A stretch of 64,000 nt of DNA from Duganella sp. CF458 (GCF_900113115.1 NZ_FOOF01000004.1:1-64000), one strand, 5' to 3'; positions 20,860 through 31,946 are shown, numbered from the stretch's first letter. Notes: generated by a model not told the origin, from the letters alone. Numbers and translations: made by a program.

Positions 20860-21321
20860 TTACTCCACGGAGCGGATGGTGCACATCAGCTCAGCTTCCA
20901 GCGCTACCTGGCCGTCGACCGAGCCGACCGCCTTGTACTTCCAGATGCCGCGCGCATTGCGCAGGATTTCCACGTCCATCTTCAACTGGTCGCCAGGGCC
21001 AACCGGGCGCTTGAAGCGCGCGTTGTCGATGCCGACAAAGTACACCACCGAATTCTCGTCCGGCTTGATGCCCATGGACTTGAACGACAGCAGGGCTGCG
21101 GTCTGCGCCATCGCTTCGATCATCAGCACGCCAGGCATCACCGGCTTGTGCGGGAAGTGGCCGTTGAAAAACTCTTCGTTCACGGTGACGTTCTTGATCG
21201 CGGTGATGGACTTGTTCTCTTCATACGAGATGACGCGATCGACCAGCAGCAGCGGGTAGCGGTGCGGCAGGTACGCCTTGATCTCGCAGATGTCCATCGT
21301 TTTGTTTTCGGTAGTCGTCAT
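20860..21321 (-). CDS. fabZ: 3-hydroxyacyl-ACP dehydratase FabZ
   Basis: FabZ dehydrates 3-hydroxyacyl-ACP in fatty acid elongation and balances flux with LpxA. The 153-residue hot-dog protein has the catalytic His and Glu in [20 protein letters not shown], plus [14 protein letters not shown] and [11 protein letters not shown]. Its ATG overlaps the lpxD stop (ATGA). A start at the second Met ([12 protein letters not shown]) is also possible. Confidence 0.97.
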   Translation of the reverse strand: MTTTENKTMDICEIKAYLPHRYPLLLVDRVISYEENKSITAIKNVTVNEEFFNGHFPHKPVMPGVLMIEAMAQTAALLSFKSMGIKPDENSVVYFVGIDNARFKRPVGPGDQLKMDVEILRNARGIWKYKAVGSVDGQVALEAELMCTIRSVE

Positions 21322-22373
21322 GATTCTTCGTCTTCGGTTTTAGTTTTAATGGTTTTTTCCAGGGCGCGCATTTTATCGCGCATCGTCGGCAAGTTCCGGA
21401 CAATCGCAGCCGACTTCTCCCAGTCGCTGTTCTTGGCCAACGGGTAAAAGCCCGTGTACTGGCCCGCTTCGGTGATCGAACGCGATACCAGGCTGCCCGA
21501 CGAAATATGGACGTGGTCCGCGATCGTCAGGTGGCCCAGGATCATCGCCGCCCCACCGAAGGTGCAGTACTTGCCGATTTTCGCACTGCCCGCCACGCCG
21601 ACGCAGCCGGCCATTGCCGTGTGCGCGCCGATATGGCAGTTGTGGCCGATCTGGATCTGGTTGTCCAGCTTCACGCCGTCTTCAATAATAGTGTCCGCCA
21701 ACGCGCCGCGGTCGACGGTGGTGTTGGCGCCGATATCGACATCGTCGCCGATCACCACCCGGCCCACCTGCGGGATGCGCACGTAGACGCCGCCGTCGTT
21801 GGCAAAGCCGAAGCCGTCGGTCCCGATCACGGCGCCCGAGTGGATGATACCGCGCTTGCCGATCACGCACTTCGAATGGAAGGTCACGTTGGCAAAGAAA
21901 TGGCTGCCCTCGCCCACCTGGGCGTCGCGGCCAATATAGCAGCCGGCGTCCAGCACCACGCCGGCGCCGATCACGGCGCCGGCTTCGACCACCACTTTGG
22001 GGCCGATATGGGCGCTCGGGTCCACGCTGGCAGCCGGGTCGACGTAAGCCGTCGGGTGCACGCCTGCCGGGCGCACGTACGCCGTCTGCGCTTCGAAGAT
22101 CTGCGCGGCACGGGCAAAGTACACATAGGGATTCTTGACGACGATGCGGGCACCCGTATAGGTCTCGGCCACGGTGGCATCGTCATTGGCGCTGACAATC
22201 AGGGCTGCCGCCTGGCTTTGCCCCGCTTGCGAGCGGAATTTGCTGTTACTGAGGAAGCTGATATGCGAAGCGCCTGCATCGGTCAACGGCGCGATCCCGG
22301 CAACATAAAGTTCCGGGTCCCCCACCAGTTGGCCGCCCAGGCGCTCGACCAGTTCTCCTAGTCGAAGGCCCAT
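21318..22373 (-). CDS. lpxD: UDP-3-O-(3-hydroxyacyl)glucosamine N-acyltransferase
   Basis: LpxD adds the N-linked acyl chain in the third step of lipid A synthesis. The 351-residue protein has the N-terminal uridine-binding domain ([32 protein letters not shown]), a long hexapeptide-repeat beta helix, and the active His region [20 protein letters not shown]. It ends in a helical, charged tail. It lies 19 bp downstream of the ompH gene and overlaps fabZ by 4 bases. Confidence 0.97.
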   Translation of the reverse strand: MGLRLGELVERLGGQLVGDPELYVAGIAPLTDAGASHISFLSNSKFRSQAGQSQAAALIVSANDDATVAETYTGARIVVKNPYVYFARAAQIFEAQTAYVRPAGVHPTAYVDPAASVDPSAHIGPKVVVEAGAVIGAGVVLDAGCYIGRDAQVGEGSHFFANVTFHSKCVIGKRGIIHSGAVIGTDGFGFANDGGVYVRIPQVGRVVIGDDVDIGANTTVDRGALADTIIEDGVKLDNQIQIGHNCHIGAHTAMAGCVGVAGSAKIGKYCTFGGAAMILGHLTIADHVHISSGSLVSRSITEAGQYTGFYPLAKNSDWEKSAAIVRNLPTMRDKMRALEKTIKTKTEDEES

Positions 22374-22392
22374 CTTAAATCCAATCTATCGG

Positions 22393-22905
22393 TTATTTGT
22401 CCAGCGCTTCCAGCACCTTGTTGGTGATGTCGATGCGCGGACTGGCCCACACGGCGTCCTGCAGGACAATGTCGTAGCCTTCGGTCGTTGCAAGCTGCTT
22501 GATGATCTTGGTCGCCTTTTCGGCGATCGCAGCGCGCTCTTCGTTGGTGCGCTGGTTCAAGTCTTCGCGGAATTCGCGCTGGCGGCGCTGGAAATTCAGG
22601 TCCGCCTCGTAAGCTTCGCGCTGCAGCTTGCTGCGCTCAGGCTCGGGCTTGGCGGTGCCTTCCTTTTCCCATTTTTCGGCGGCTGCCTTGGAGCGCATGG
22701 CCAGTTCCTGCAGCGCTTTTTCGCGGCTGGAAAACTCGTCGCGCAGCTTGCCGTCGGCCAGCTTGGCCAGCTTCGATTCGTTGTAGATGCGCTCGGCGCT
22801 CAGCCAGGCAATCCGGGAGGACTGCGCCAGCGCCGGTGCCGAGGCCATCATGCCCAGCGCCAGTACGGCAGCGATCTTGCCCAGGGTAGCGGTTGCAGTC
22901 TTCAA
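22393..22905 (-). CDS. skp: OmpH/Skp periplasmic chaperone
   Basis: Skp-type chaperones hold unfolded outer-membrane proteins for the BAM machine. The product has a signal peptide (KTATATLGKIAAVLALGMM, cleavage after ALA before QSSRIAWLSAERIYNES) and a long charged coiled coil (about 45-130: SSREKALQELAMRSKAAAEK, FQRRQREFREDLNQRTNEER), then a beta segment YDIVLQDAVWASPRIDIT. I chose the TTG at 22905 because GGAG lies 7 bases upstream and the signal peptide starts there; an in-frame ATG at 22950 shares its A with the bamA stop and would add 15 residues. It follows bamA directly. Confidence 0.9.
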   Translation of the reverse strand: MKTATATLGKIAAVLALGMMASAPALAQSSRIAWLSAERIYNESKLAKLADGKLRDEFSSREKALQELAMRSKAAAEKWEKEGTAKPEPERSKLQREAYEADLNFQRRQREFREDLNQRTNEERAAIAEKATKIIKQLATTEGYDIVLQDAVWASPRIDITNKVLEALDK

Positions 22906-22949
22906 CTCGATTCTCCGTCCAAATAAGTTGCTTTGGTGCACTAAATGCA

Positions 22950-25283
22950 TCAGAAACCAGTACCCATCTGGAACTGGAAGCGTTCCAGGCGGTCACCCAG
23001 TTTGTCGTTCAGAGGCAAAGCATAACTCAACTTCAGCGGGCCTACCGGGGAAATCCAGCTCAGGCCCAGGCCGGCCGAGAAGCGCAGCTCGGACAAGCGC
23101 ATCTTCTGGCGTTCCGCGTACACCTGGCCGCCATCGAGGAAACCGAACCAGCGCAGCGAACGGTCCTGCCCCTGGCCGGGGAACGGCATCTGCAGTTCGG
23201 CGTTACCGATCAGGCGCGAAGCACCGCCCAGCGAGTCGCCGTAGCGTGGGTCGACCGCGCCCAGCGAGGAGCTCTGGTAGCCGCGCACCGAACCGATGCC
23301 GCCGGCGTAGAAGTTCTTGAACACCGGGTAGTTCTTGCCGCCGAAGCCGCGGCCGTAGTCAACCTCGCCTTTCAGCGCCAGGGTGATCTTGTTGGTCAGC
23401 GGCTTGTACCACTGGGTTTCGTACACGGCACGCCAGTACTTCGACTCGCCGATCGCGTCCAGTTCCAGGTTGATGCGCTGCATATAACCCAGGGTCGGCG
23501 TCATGGCCGAGTCGCGGCTGTCGCGCGCCCAGGCCGCGGTCAGCGGTACCGAGTAGGCGTTGACGGAACCGACGCCGTTGGCCGGGCCGCCCAGGTCGCG
23601 CACGTACTGCTTGAAGTAGGTCGGCGACGATTCGTCGGTTTCCACGTTCGATTTTTCCAGGCCGATACCGAAGAAGATGGTGTCCTGTTCGGAGAACGGC
23701 ACGCCGAAACTCACGCGGCCGCCGGTCTGCTTGATGGTGTACAAGCCGGTATTCACCGCTGGCGGGCGGAACGTACGCAGGTACAGCTCATAGCTGCGCG
23801 AAATGCCGTCCGGCGTGAAGTAGGGATTGGTGTGCGAGAACGCGATGGTACGGCTGTACTTCGAGGTATTCAGTTCCAGGCCCACCGTGTTGCCCGAGCC
23901 GGCGAAGTTGGCCTGCTGGATCGCCGCGTTGAAGGTGAACTTCTCGGCTTGCGAGAACGCACCGCCGATCTGGAAGTTGCCGGTCGGGCGCTCGACCACG
24001 GACAGGTTGATGTCCACCTGGTCCGAGGTGCCCTGTGCTTCCGGCGTATCGACCGTCACGTCCTTGAAGTAGCCGGTGCGGTCGACGCGGTCGCGCGATT
24101 GCTTGATCTTGGAAGCGTCGTACCAGCTCGATTCGAACTGGCGGAATTCGCGGCGGATAACTTCGTCGCGGGTGGTGGTGTTGCCCGAGATGTTCACGTG
24201 GCGCACATAGGCGCGCTTGCCCGGATCGATGAAGAAGGTGAACGCGACTTCGCGCTTGGCCTGGTCGATTTCCGGGTTGGCATTCACGTTGGCGAAAGCG
24301 AAGCCGAAGGTGCCCAGGCGGTCGGTAATCAGCTTGTTGGTGCCGGTCAGCAGCTTGCCGGAGTAAAGCTTACCCTTCTGCAGCAGCACCAGCTGGCGCA
24401 ACTCGTCTTCACGGCCGAACATTTCACCTTCGAACTTGATGTCGGAGACCGTGTACTTCTCACCCTCGGTGATATTGATGGTGATGTAGATGTCCTTCTT
24501 GTCCGGGGTAATCGAGACCTGGGTCGAATCGACGTTCATCTCGATATAACCATGGTCCAGGTACCAGGACTTCAGGGTCTCGATATCGCCATTCAGCTTG
24601 GTCTTGGAATACTGGTCGGACTTGGTGTACCAGCTGAACCAGCCGCCGGTATTCAGGGCGATCTGCTCTTTCAGCTCCTTGTCGCTGAAAGCCTTGTTGC
24701 CGACGATATTAATCTGCTTGATGCGCGCCACGTCGCCTTCATCGACCTCGAAGTCGATGCTGACGCGGTTGCGCTCCATCGGCGTCACGGTGGTGGTGAT
24801 TTTCACGCCGTACAGGCCGCGCGACAGGTACTGGCGCTTCAATTCCTGCTCGGCGCGGTCGACCGATGCCTTGTCGAAGGTCTTGGCTTCGCCGACGCCG
24901 ATGTCCTTCAGCGCCTTGACCAGCATGTCCTTTTCGAATTCGTGGGTGCCCTTGAAGTCCACCTTGGCGATGGCCGGGCGCTCTTCCACGATCACCACCA
25001 GCACATTGCCGTCGCGCTCCAGCTTCACATCCTTGAAGATGCCGGTGGCGTACAGGGCCTTGATGGTGGCTACGGATTTGTCGTCACTGAAGGTTTCGCC
25101 CACGCGCACCGGCAGGTAGCTGAACACGGTACCGGCTTCGGTACGCTGGATGCCTTCGACGCGGATGTCCTTGACGACAAACGACTCGGCGGCGATTGCG
25201 CTGCCGGAGCAGAAGGCCAGGACGGCAGCGCCTACCAGGGTGCGGCGGAATTGAGGAGCGATACGATCAGTGTGTAATTTCAT
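22950..25283 (-). CDS. bamA: Outer-membrane protein assembly factor BamA
   Basis: BamA is the Omp85 core of the machine that folds beta-barrel proteins into the outer membrane. The 777-residue protein has a signal peptide (about 1-30, ending GSAIAA), five POTRA domains (about 32-430, starting ESFVVKDIRVEGIQRTEAG) and a C-terminal 16-stranded barrel with the conserved loop-6 region (GGIGSVRGYQSSSLG, the VRGY motif) and the terminal Phe (MGTGF) used as a beta signal. The ATG at 25283 is preferred to a TTG two codons earlier. It lies 17 bp after rseP, as is usual. Confidence 0.97.
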   Translation of the reverse strand: MKLHTDRIAPQFRRTLVGAAVLAFCSGSAIAAESFVVKDIRVEGIQRTEAGTVFSYLPVRVGETFSDDKSVATIKALYATGIFKDVKLERDGNVLVVIVEERPAIAKVDFKGTHEFEKDMLVKALKDIGVGEAKTFDKASVDRAEQELKRQYLSRGLYGVKITTTVTPMERNRVSIDFEVDEGDVARIKQINIVGNKAFSDKELKEQIALNTGGWFSWYTKSDQYSKTKLNGDIETLKSWYLDHGYIEMNVDSTQVSITPDKKDIYITINITEGEKYTVSDIKFEGEMFGREDELRQLVLLQKGKLYSGKLLTGTNKLITDRLGTFGFAFANVNANPEIDQAKREVAFTFFIDPGKRAYVRHVNISGNTTTRDEVIRREFRQFESSWYDASKIKQSRDRVDRTGYFKDVTVDTPEAQGTSDQVDINLSVVERPTGNFQIGGAFSQAEKFTFNAAIQQANFAGSGNTVGLELNTSKYSRTIAFSHTNPYFTPDGISRSYELYLRTFRPPAVNTGLYTIKQTGGRVSFGVPFSEQDTIFFGIGLEKSNVETDESSPTYFKQYVRDLGGPANGVGSVNAYSVPLTAAWARDSRDSAMTPTLGYMQRINLELDAIGESKYWRAVYETQWYKPLTNKITLALKGEVDYGRGFGGKNYPVFKNFYAGGIGSVRGYQSSSLGAVDPRYGDSLGGASRLIGNAELQMPFPGQGQDRSLRWFGFLDGGQVYAERQKMRLSELRFSAGLGLSWISPVGPLKLSYALPLNDKLGDRLERFQFQMGTGF

Positions 25284-25300
25284 CGGCAAATCGAAAAAAA

Positions 25301-26665
25301 TTAAAGCAGCCGGGCCAGGTCATTGAATATCGCCAGCGCCATTAACGACACCAGCAATCCCAGTCCAATACGCTGCGCCATTTCTCCAAAGCGCTCGGAA
25401 ACGGGGCGCCCTGTCAAAACTTCCAGCGAATAATACAGCAAATGCCCCCCATCCAGAACAGGAATTGGCAGCAAATTCATCAGTCCAAGACTCACGCTGA
25501 TAAAGGCGACGAAGGCGATAAATGGCTCGGCGCCCATTTTCGCCGTTTCCCCGGCATATTCGGCGATGGTCAACGGGCCGGTAATATTCTTCAGGGAGAC
25601 TTCACCGACAATCATGCGGCCCAGGATCTTGAAGGTCATGGTGCAGATTTCCTTCACCTGGCGCACGGCTTTGGCAGTCGCCTCCAGCGGCCCGTAATGC
25701 ACCACCATCGTATCAACTGCGCCCACCAGTTCGGCCTTGATCTTACCGACTGTTACAAGACCTTTGCTGTTTGCCTGCCGGTCCTCGACCGCGTCGGGGG
25801 TCAGTTCCAATTGCTGCTGGCGGCCCTCGCGCAGCACGGTCACCACCAGCTTGCGGCCTGGGGAGCGCAGGACTTCGGCCACGAAACCGCGCGCATCGTC
25901 GATCGGCTGCCCGTCCACCGCAACGATGACGTCGCCTTTCAGCATGCCGGCGCGGCGGGCCGCACCGCCCTCCTGCATGCGGCCAATCACCGGCGGCGGG
26001 CGCATCAGGTCCAGGCCAATCACGGCCGGCACGTCGTCTTCCAGGCTCACATGGGCTGCGGCTTCGGCCGGCAGCGCAACGCGCAGCTCGCCGTAGCCGG
26101 GGCGCTCGACCACCAGCTTCAGGCCGTCCTTGTGGATGGCGGATTGGATGATGGCCCAGCGCAGCTCGGACCAGCCCTGCACCGCATCGCCGTTGACGGA
26201 CTTGACCAGGTCGCCCCGGTGCAGGCCGGCGTTGGCGGCAGCCGTTGCCTTCGCAGGTTCGGCCAGGCGCGCAGTCGGCTCGCGCACGCCGGACATGTAC
26301 AGGCCGGCGTACAAGGCGATAGCAAGCAGGAAGTTGGCCAGCGGGCCGGCGGCCACGATGGCGATGCGTTTCCAGACATTCTGGCGGGTGAATTCGCGGG
26401 CCAGGTCTTCGGCCGGCAGGCCGGACACATCGCTTTCGCGCGCGTCCAGCATCTTGACGTAGCCGCCCAGCGGGATGGCGGAAAGGGCCCACTCAGTCTG
26501 GTCTTTGCCGAACCTGCGCATCCAGACGATGCGGCCCATGCCGACCGAGAAACGCAACACCTTGACACCGCACCAGCGTGCCACCAGGTAGTGCCCCAAC
26601 TCGTGGATGATAATCAGGGAGCCAAGGCAGACGATCGTGGCGAGTATGGTGCGGAAAGTGTCCAT
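25301..26665 (-). CDS. rseP: Intramembrane zinc metalloprotease RseP
   Basis: RseP performs site-2 cleavage of anti-sigma-E factor RseA during envelope stress. The 454-residue protein has the zinc motif HELGH at 21-25 in the first membrane helix, two PDZ domains (about 115-290, including KSVNGDAVQGWSELRWAI and VIVAVDGQPIDDARGFV) and the third zinc ligand region NLLPIPVLDGGHLLYY. C-terminal membrane helices follow. It is between dxr (15 bp) and bamA, the normal place. Confidence 0.96.
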   Translation of the reverse strand: MDTFRTILATIVCLGSLIIIHELGHYLVARWCGVKVLRFSVGMGRIVWMRRFGKDQTEWALSAIPLGGYVKMLDARESDVSGLPAEDLAREFTRQNVWKRIAIVAAGPLANFLLAIALYAGLYMSGVREPTARLAEPAKATAAANAGLHRGDLVKSVNGDAVQGWSELRWAIIQSAIHKDGLKLVVERPGYGELRVALPAEAAAHVSLEDDVPAVIGLDLMRPPPVIGRMQEGGAARRAGMLKGDVIVAVDGQPIDDARGFVAEVLRSPGRKLVVTVLREGRQQQLELTPDAVEDRQANSKGLVTVGKIKAELVGAVDTMVVHYGPLEATAKAVRQVKEICTMTFKILGRMIVGEVSLKNITGPLTIAEYAGETAKMGAEPFIAFVAFISVSLGLMNLLPIPVLDGGHLLYYSLEVLTGRPVSERFGEMAQRIGLGLLVSLMALAIFNDLARLL

Positions 26666-26680
26666 GGGCTTCTGTGCTGC

Positions 26681-27853
26681 TTATCCGGCGATAATCCGTT
26701 CTGCCACGGCCCGTGCCAGCGCATCCTGCGCCATCACGGCTTCGATGCTGCTGGCCGCGCCATGCGGCAATTCGTCCATGACCTGGGCGATCACCCGGTC
26801 GATGCGGCGGAAACCGATGCGCTCGTCGAGGAAGGCTTGCACCGCCACCTCGTTGGCAGCATTCAGCAAGGCCGGCGCGGTGCCGCCTGCCCGCAAGGCA
26901 TCGAAGGCCAGCGCCAAGCAGGGGAAGCGCTTGAAATCGGGCTTTTCGAATTGCAAGGTGCCGACCTGGGTCAGGTCCAGTTGCGCCACACCGGAGGCGA
27001 CGCGCTCCGGGTAAGCCAGGGCATGGGCGATCGGCGTGCGCATGTCCGGGTTGCCCAGCTCCGCCAGCACCGAGCCGTCGTTGTAGGACACCATCGAATG
27101 GATCACCGATTGCGGATGGATCACCACTTCGATCTGTTCGGCCGGGGCACCAAACAGCCAGTGGGCTTCGATCACTTCCAGGCCCTTGTTCATCATGGTC
27201 GCTGAATCGACCGAAATCTTGCGGCCCATCACCCACTTGGGGTGCTTGCAAGCCTCGTCCGGGGTCACGTTTTCCAGCGTCGCGACGTCGCGCTTCAGGA
27301 ACGGGCCGCCGGAAGCGGTCAACAGGATCTTGGTGACGCCGGCGGCCGCCGGCACCCGGCCATAGCCTTGCGGCAGGCACTGGAAGATCGCATTGTGTTC
27401 GGAATCGATCGGCAGCAGCACGGCGCCGCTTTCAGCCACGGCATCCATGAACAGCTGGCCGGACATGACCAGCGCCTCTTTGTTGGCCAACATGACTTTC
27501 TTGCCGGCGCGGGCTGCCGCCAGCGTCGGCGCCAGGCCGGCGGCGCCGACAATGGCCGCCATCACGACATCGGTGTCGGCGGCGCAGGAAACGGCGCACA
27601 GCGCGGCTTCACCCCACTCCACTTCGGTGCGGCAACCGGCGGCACTGAGCAAAGCGCCCAGCTGGCCGGCTGCGGCGGCACTGCCCACCACGGCGCGCGC
27701 CGGGCGGAACTGGATGCACTGGGCCGCCAGTTCTTCGACGCGGCTATGGGCGGTCAGCGCGTAGATCGCGTAGCGGTCCGGGTGGCGCGCAACGACGTCC
27801 AGCGTGGAGACGCCGATCGAGCCGGTAGCGCCGAGAATGGTAATGCGTTGCAT
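26681..27853 (-). CDS. dxr: 1-deoxy-D-xylulose-5-phosphate reductoisomerase
   Basis: Dxr makes 2-C-methyl-D-erythritol 4-phosphate, the second step of the non-mevalonate isoprenoid route. The 390-residue protein has the NADPH-binding motif [32 protein letters not shown], the metal-binding [20 protein letters not shown] and [20 protein letters not shown]. It supplies the isoprenoid chain used by uppS, encoded two genes upstream. It is eight bases from cdsA. Confidence 0.97.
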   Translation of the reverse strand: MQRITILGATGSIGVSTLDVVARHPDRYAIYALTAHSRVEELAAQCIQFRPARAVVGSAAAAGQLGALLSAAGCRTEVEWGEAALCAVSCAADTDVVMAAIVGAAGLAPTLAAARAGKKVMLANKEALVMSGQLFMDAVAESGAVLLPIDSEHNAIFQCLPQGYGRVPAAAGVTKILLTASGGPFLKRDVATLENVTPDEACKHPKWVMGRKISVDSATMMNKGLEVIEAHWLFGAPAEQIEVVIHPQSVIHSMVSYNDGSVLAELGNPDMRTPIAHALAYPERVASGVAQLDLTQVGTLQFEKPDFKRFPCLALAFDALRAGGTAPALLNAANEVAVQAFLDERIGFRRIDRVIAQVMDELPHGAASSIEAVMAQDALARAVAERIIAG

Positions 27854-27861
27854 GGAATTCC

Positions 27862-28698
27862 TTAGAACAGCCTTGGGGTGATCAACGCAGCGATGGGCAG
27901 CACCGGCACCAGCGCGTCGATACGGTCAAGCACGCCGCCATGGCCGGGCAGCAGGTTGCTGCTGTCCTTCATGCCGGAGCGGCGCTTGAGCATGGATTCA
28001 AACAGGTCGCCGACGATGGAGGCGGCGACGATCAGCACCAGCACGGCCAGCATGATGCCCCAGCCCATGCGGCCGGCCAGGCGCACCGCAAAGGTTTCCT
28101 GCAGCAGCGGCACCGATGGCGCCAGCAGCACGGTGGCGCCGGCCAGCAGCAGTACGGCGACCAGGCCGCCCACCGCGCCTTCCCACGACTTGCCGGGGGA
28201 GATGGTGGGTGCCAGCTTATGTTTGCCGAAGGCTTTGCCAGAGAAATAGGCGAAGATATCCGCCGCCCACACGATAGCCATCACCGACAGCAGGTAGACC
28301 GGGCCGCGCGCGAACAGCAGCAGGATGGCGACGAAGCAGGCCACCAGGGTCACCGCGTACACCATGCTCAGCATGGTGTTGCCCATGCCTTCGGCCGGCG
28401 GCAAGCCCAGCTTCAGGGACGGCGCAAAGCGGATCAGCCAGATGGCGGCGCCGATGGCCAGCCAGAACTGGGCTTGCCCGAGGCCTGCATTGAAGAAGAA
28501 GGTGTAGACAAAGGCCGCCGTCCATGCCGCCGCCACGACGATCGCGGCGCGGTTCTTGAACAGTCGGAAGGCTTCCCACACGGCGGCGGCGAAGAACACA
28601 GCCACCACCACATTCACCGCCGGCTGGTAGCCGGAGAACAGGACAGGCAACAATACCGCCAGCAGCAGGACGGCGGTAATCACGCGGGTTTTCAGCAT
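27862..28698 (-). CDS. cdsA: Phosphatidate cytidylyltransferase
   Basis: CdsA makes CDP-diacylglycerol for phospholipid synthesis. The 278-residue protein has about eight membrane helices and the C-terminal family signature: [20 protein letters not shown] followed by [32 protein letters not shown] is also typical. It starts at an ATG with uppS ending 43 bp upstream. Confidence 0.96.
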   Translation of the reverse strand: MLKTRVITAVLLLAVLLPVLFSGYQPAVNVVVAVFFAAAVWEAFRLFKNRAAIVVAAAWTAAFVYTFFFNAGLGQAQFWLAIGAAIWLIRFAPSLKLGLPPAEGMGNTMLSMVYAVTLVACFVAILLLFARGPVYLLSVMAIVWAADIFAYFSGKAFGKHKLAPTISPGKSWEGAVGGLVAVLLLAGATVLLAPSVPLLQETFAVRLAGRMGWGIMLAVLVLIVAASIVGDLFESMLKRRSGMKDSSNLLPGHGGVLDRIDALVPVLPIAALITPRLF

Positions 28699-28741
28699 TG
28701 TTATTGGCTCTTGTTAGCGCTTGTCAGCTTATTCGCTTGTA

Positions 28742-29491
28742 TCAGCTTTTCTTTGCCACCTGGTCGCCAGTGCGGCCAAAGCGGCGTTCGCGGCCCTGGT
28801 AGGAGGCAATCGCCTCATCCAGGCGTTCGGCATTGAAGTCGGGCCAGTAGGTGTCGGTGAAATGCAGCTCCGTATAGGCCAGTTGCCACAGCAGGAAATT
28901 GGAGATGCGTTCTTCACCGCCGGTACGGATGAACAGGTCCGGCTCCGGCGCATACGCCATCGACAGGTACGGCGCCAGCTGCTCTTCCGAGAAATCGGTC
29001 GCACCCGGATGCTCGGCCACCATCTTGCCGACTGCCTGCATGATATCCCAGCGCCCGCCATAGTTGGCGCACACGGTGACGGTCAGGCGGGTGTTGTTGG
29101 CGGTCTTGCGCTCGGCATTGGCGATCATGTCCTGCAGCTTCTGGTCGAAGCGCGACAGGTCGCCCACCACCTTCAAGCGGATATTGTTCGCATGCATCTT
29201 CGCCACTTCGCGCTCCAGGGCGGTAACGAAGAGTTTCATCAGCAGCGAAACTTCCTCTTCCGGACGGCGCCAGTTTTCGGAACTGAATGCAAAGACGGTC
29301 AGGTACTCGATGCCGCGCTCGGCGCAGGCTTCCACCACGGTACGTACCGCTTCCACGCCTTTGACGTGGCCCGCCACGCGCGGCAGGAAACGCTTGGTGG
29401 CCCAGCGCCCATTGCCGTCCATGATGATCGCCAGGTGGCGCGGCACCTTGGGCGCCTCAGGAACTGCGGTTGTCGAACTCGAATATTTCAT
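28742..29491 (-). CDS. uppS: Undecaprenyl diphosphate synthase
   Basis: UppS extends farnesyl diphosphate to the C55 lipid carrier for peptidoglycan and polysaccharides. The 249-residue cis-prenyltransferase has [20 protein letters not shown] with the catalytic Asp, [29 protein letters not shown] and the C-terminal [20 protein letters not shown]. The gene starts just past a strong terminator-like hairpin that follows frr. Confidence 0.97.
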   Translation of the reverse strand: MKYSSSTTAVPEAPKVPRHLAIIMDGNGRWATKRFLPRVAGHVKGVEAVRTVVEACAERGIEYLTVFAFSSENWRRPEEEVSLLMKLFVTALEREVAKMHANNIRLKVVGDLSRFDQKLQDMIANAERKTANNTRLTVTVCANYGGRWDIMQAVGKMVAEHPGATDFSEEQLAPYLSMAYAPEPDLFIRTGGEERISNFLLWQLAYTELHFTDTYWPDFNAERLDEAIASYQGRERRFGRTGDQVAKKS

Positions 29492-29503
29492 AGGTGCGTA
29501 AAC

Positions 29504-29546
29504 TAAAAATCCGGGGAGGCAGGGGCAATACCCCTATCCTCCCCGG
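29504..29546 (-). terminator. Terminator-like double hairpin between frr and uppS
   Basis: On the minus strand, outer arms CCGGGGAGG and CCTCCCCGG enclose an inner hairpin AGGGG-TATTG-CCCCT, and the sequence ATTTTTAG follows. The structure is very GC-rich with a short U-run, between two co-directional genes. It may partly terminate transcription after frr or stabilise mRNA ends. Confidence 0.75.
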
Positions 29547-29556
29547 TTTCGGGACC

Positions 29557-30117
29557 TTAGACGGTCAGGACTTCTTTCTCTTTTTCGGCGACGGTCTTGT
29601 CGATGTCGGCGATGAACTTGTCGGTCAGCTTCTGCACTTCGTCAACTGCGCGGCGCTCTTCATCTTCTGAAATCGCCTTGTCCTTCACCAGCTTTTTCAA
29701 GCCTTCGTTGGCGTCGCGGCGGATGTTGCGCACCGCGACTTTGGCGTCTTCGCCTTCGCCCTTGCACAGCTTGACCATTTCCTTGCGGCGCTCTTCGTTC
29801 AGCGGCGGGGTCGGCACGCGGATCATGTCGCCCTGCGAAGCCGGATTCAGGCCCAGGTCGGAATCACGAATCGCTTTTTCAATGACGGCGCCCATTTTCT
29901 TTTCGAACGGGGCTACACCAATGGTGCGCGCGTCGACCAGGGTCAGGTTGGCAACCTGGTTCAGCGGGGTCGGGTTGCCGTAGTAGTCAACCATCACGTG
30001 GTCCAGGATACCCACGTGGGCGCGGCCGGTACGCACTTTGGCCAGGTCGGCCTTCAGGGTTTCCAGCGATTTGACCATGCGGTCCTGAGTGTTCTTTTTA
30101 ATGTCAGCGATAGACAT
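29557..30117 (-). CDS. frr: Ribosome recycling factor
   Basis: RRF splits post-termination ribosomes with EF-G. The 186-residue protein is collinear with the family: [78 protein letters not shown] and [19 protein letters not shown]. It lies 33 bp after pyrH, the universal order. Confidence 0.98.
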   Translation of the reverse strand: MSIADIKKNTQDRMVKSLETLKADLAKVRTGRAHVGILDHVMVDYYGNPTPLNQVANLTLVDARTIGVAPFEKKMGAVIEKAIRDSDLGLNPASQGDMIRVPTPPLNEERRKEMVKLCKGEGEDAKVAVRNIRRDANEGLKKLVKDKAISEDEERRAVDEVQKLTDKFIADIDKTVAEKEKEVLTV

Positions 30118-30150
30118 TGCTGCTCTCCTGTTGCAATTACTTGAAATATT

Positions 30151-30867
30151 TTAAACGTGGACCAGTGTACCCTCTTCCTCGCCCATAATCACGTTCATTA
30201 ACGCGCCCGGCTTGGTAATCGAGAATACTTTGATCGGCAGTTTCTGGTCACGGCACAACGCAAAGGCGGTGGCATCCATGACTTGCAGGTGCTTGGCGAT
30301 CGCTTCATCGAAGCTGATCTTGTGGTACATGGTGGCGTTCGGATCCTTCTTCGGGTCGGCGGTGTAGATGCCATCGACCTTGGTGGCCTTCAGCACGATT
30401 TCCGCACTCACTTCCGAACCGCGCAGAGCCGCTGCGGTGTCGGTGGTGAAGAACGGGTTGCCGGTGCCGGCGGCGAAGACGACGACCTTGCCCTCTTCCA
30501 GGTACTGCAGGGCTTTCGGGCGCACGTAAGGCTCGACCACCTGTTCGATGCCGATGGCCGACATCACGCGAGCGGTCACGCCGACGTGTTTCATCGCGTC
30601 GGCCAAGGCCAGCGCGTTCATCACGGTGGCCAGCATGCCCATGTAGTCGGCGGTTGCACGGTCCATGCCCTGGGCGCCAGGCGCCACGCCACGGAAGATG
30701 TTGCCGCCGCCAATCACGACCGCCAGTTCAACGCCCAGCTTTGCTACTTCGGCGACGTCCGCCACCATGCGTTCGATAGTGCCGCGGTTGATGCCGTACG
30801 GGTCATCGCCCATCAGGGCTTCGCCGGACAATTTCAGGAGGACGCGCTTGAAGGCTGGTTTTGACAT
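30151..30867 (-). CDS. pyrH: Uridylate kinase
   Basis: PyrH phosphorylates UMP to UDP. The 238-residue amino-acid-kinase-fold protein has [60 protein letters not shown] and [19 protein letters not shown], all family motifs. It is downstream of tsf but separated by a strong terminator and 164 bp, so it probably has its own promoter. Confidence 0.98.
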   Translation of the reverse strand: MSKPAFKRVLLKLSGEALMGDDPYGINRGTIERMVADVAEVAKLGVELAVVIGGGNIFRGVAPGAQGMDRATADYMGMLATVMNALALADAMKHVGVTARVMSAIGIEQVVEPYVRPKALQYLEEGKVVVFAAGTGNPFFTTDTAAALRGSEVSAEIVLKATKVDGIYTADPKKDPNATMYHKISFDEAIAKHLQVMDATAFALCRDQKLPIKVFSITKPGALMNVIMGEEEGTLVHV

Positions 30868-30999
30868 GAGCTGGGGCTCCTTTTAAATGTTTTGTTCGGT
30901 GTGGCTTCGGCGGCAATGATAACGGAAATGCCATTGTCCACCGTTTAATTCAGGATTGAAAGCCTTAAAAAAGACTTAACACCCCTTTACAGCAGGCTT

Positions 31000-31024
31000 A
31001 AAAAAACGGGCCTTTCGGCCCGTT
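31000..31024 (-). terminator. Intrinsic terminator of rpsB-tsf
   Basis: On the minus strand, arms ACGGGCC and GGCCCGT (31023-31017 and 31012-31006, loop GAAA) are followed by a T-run at 31006-31001. The GNRA-type tetraloop and T-run make a classical terminator just past the tsf stop. Confidence 0.9.
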
Positions 31025-31031
31025 CTCTTGA

Positions 31032-31946
31032 TTATGCGCCTTTGGAGGCAGCCATCTGGGCTGCGACTTCCGCCGCGAAATCGTCAACTTTCTTTTCAAT
31101 GCCTTCGCCCACGACGTACATGGTGAAGCCCTTGACGGTGGTGTTGGCGGCTTTCAGCATCTGCTCGATGGACTGCTTGTCGTTCTTCACGAAAGCCTGG
31201 TTCATCAGCGACACTTCTTTCAGGTACTTGGCAACAGCGCCATCGATGCGCTTGGCAACGATGTCGGCTGGCTGGGCAGGCTTGCCAGCGGCAACAGCAG
31301 CAGCTGCATCTTCGTCGGACTTGGCCTGGGCAACCGAACGCTCTTTAGCGATCAGGTCGGCAGGCACTTGCTCGGACGACAGGGCAACCGGCTTCATTGC
31401 AGCGATGTGCATGGCCACGTCTTTACCAACTTGCTCGTCGGCGCCGTCGAACTCGACGATCACGCCGATCTTGGTGCCGTGCAGGTAGGAAGCCAGCTTG
31501 CCGGTGGTTTCGAAACGCTGGAAGCGACGGATCGACATGTTTTCGCCGATTTTGCCAACCAGGGCAGCGCGCACTTCGTCCAGGGTCTGGCCGTTGCCAG
31601 CTGGCAGTGCCAGCAGGGCTGCAACGTCAGCCGGGTTTTGTTCAGCAGCCAGCTTGGCAGCCAGGGCAGCCAAGGCCAGGAAGTCGTCGTTCTTGGCAAC
31701 GAAGTCGGTCTCGGAGTTCACTTCGACCAGGGCGCCAACGCCGCCGGCGATGAAGGAGGCAACCACGCCTTCCGCGGTAACGCGGGCGGATGCCTTGGCA
31801 GCCTTGCCGCCCAGCTTAACGCGCAGCAGCTCTTCCGCTTTGTCCATGTCGCCGCCGGCTTCGGTCAGCGCTTTTTTGCATTCCATCATTGGCGCGTCGG
31901 TTTTTGCGCGCAGTTCGCCTACCATTGCTGCAGTAATTGCTGCCAT
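31032..31946 (-). CDS. tsf: Elongation factor Ts
   Basis: EF-Ts regenerates EF-Tu-GTP. The 304-residue protein has the N-terminal UBA-like module ([40 protein letters not shown]) and the EF-Tu contact motif [13 protein letters not shown]. Two dimerisation subdomains follow. I chose the ATG at 31946, where the domain starts, with GGAG upstream (minus strand CAGGAGAAACAC); an upstream in-frame start crosses the rpsB-tsf hairpin. Confidence 0.98.
   Translation of the reverse strand: MAAITAAMVGELRAKTDAPMMECKKALTEAGGDMDKAEELLRVKLGGKAAKASARVTAEGVVASFIAGGVGALVEVNSETDFVAKNDDFLALAALAAKLAAEQNPADVAALLALPAGNGQTLDEVRAALVGKIGENMSIRRFQRFETTGKLASYLHGTKIGVIVEFDGADEQVGKDVAMHIAAMKPVALSSEQVPADLIAKERSVAQAKSDEDAAAAVAAGKPAQPADIVAKRIDGAVAKYLKEVSLMNQAFVKNDKQSIEQMLKAANTTVKGFTMYVVGEGIEKKVDDFAAEVAAQMAASKGA

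Noticed and set aside
22893..25277. 794-codon plus-strand frame opposite bamA
   Set aside because: It is a bias artefact; the minus-strand frame is a complete BamA.
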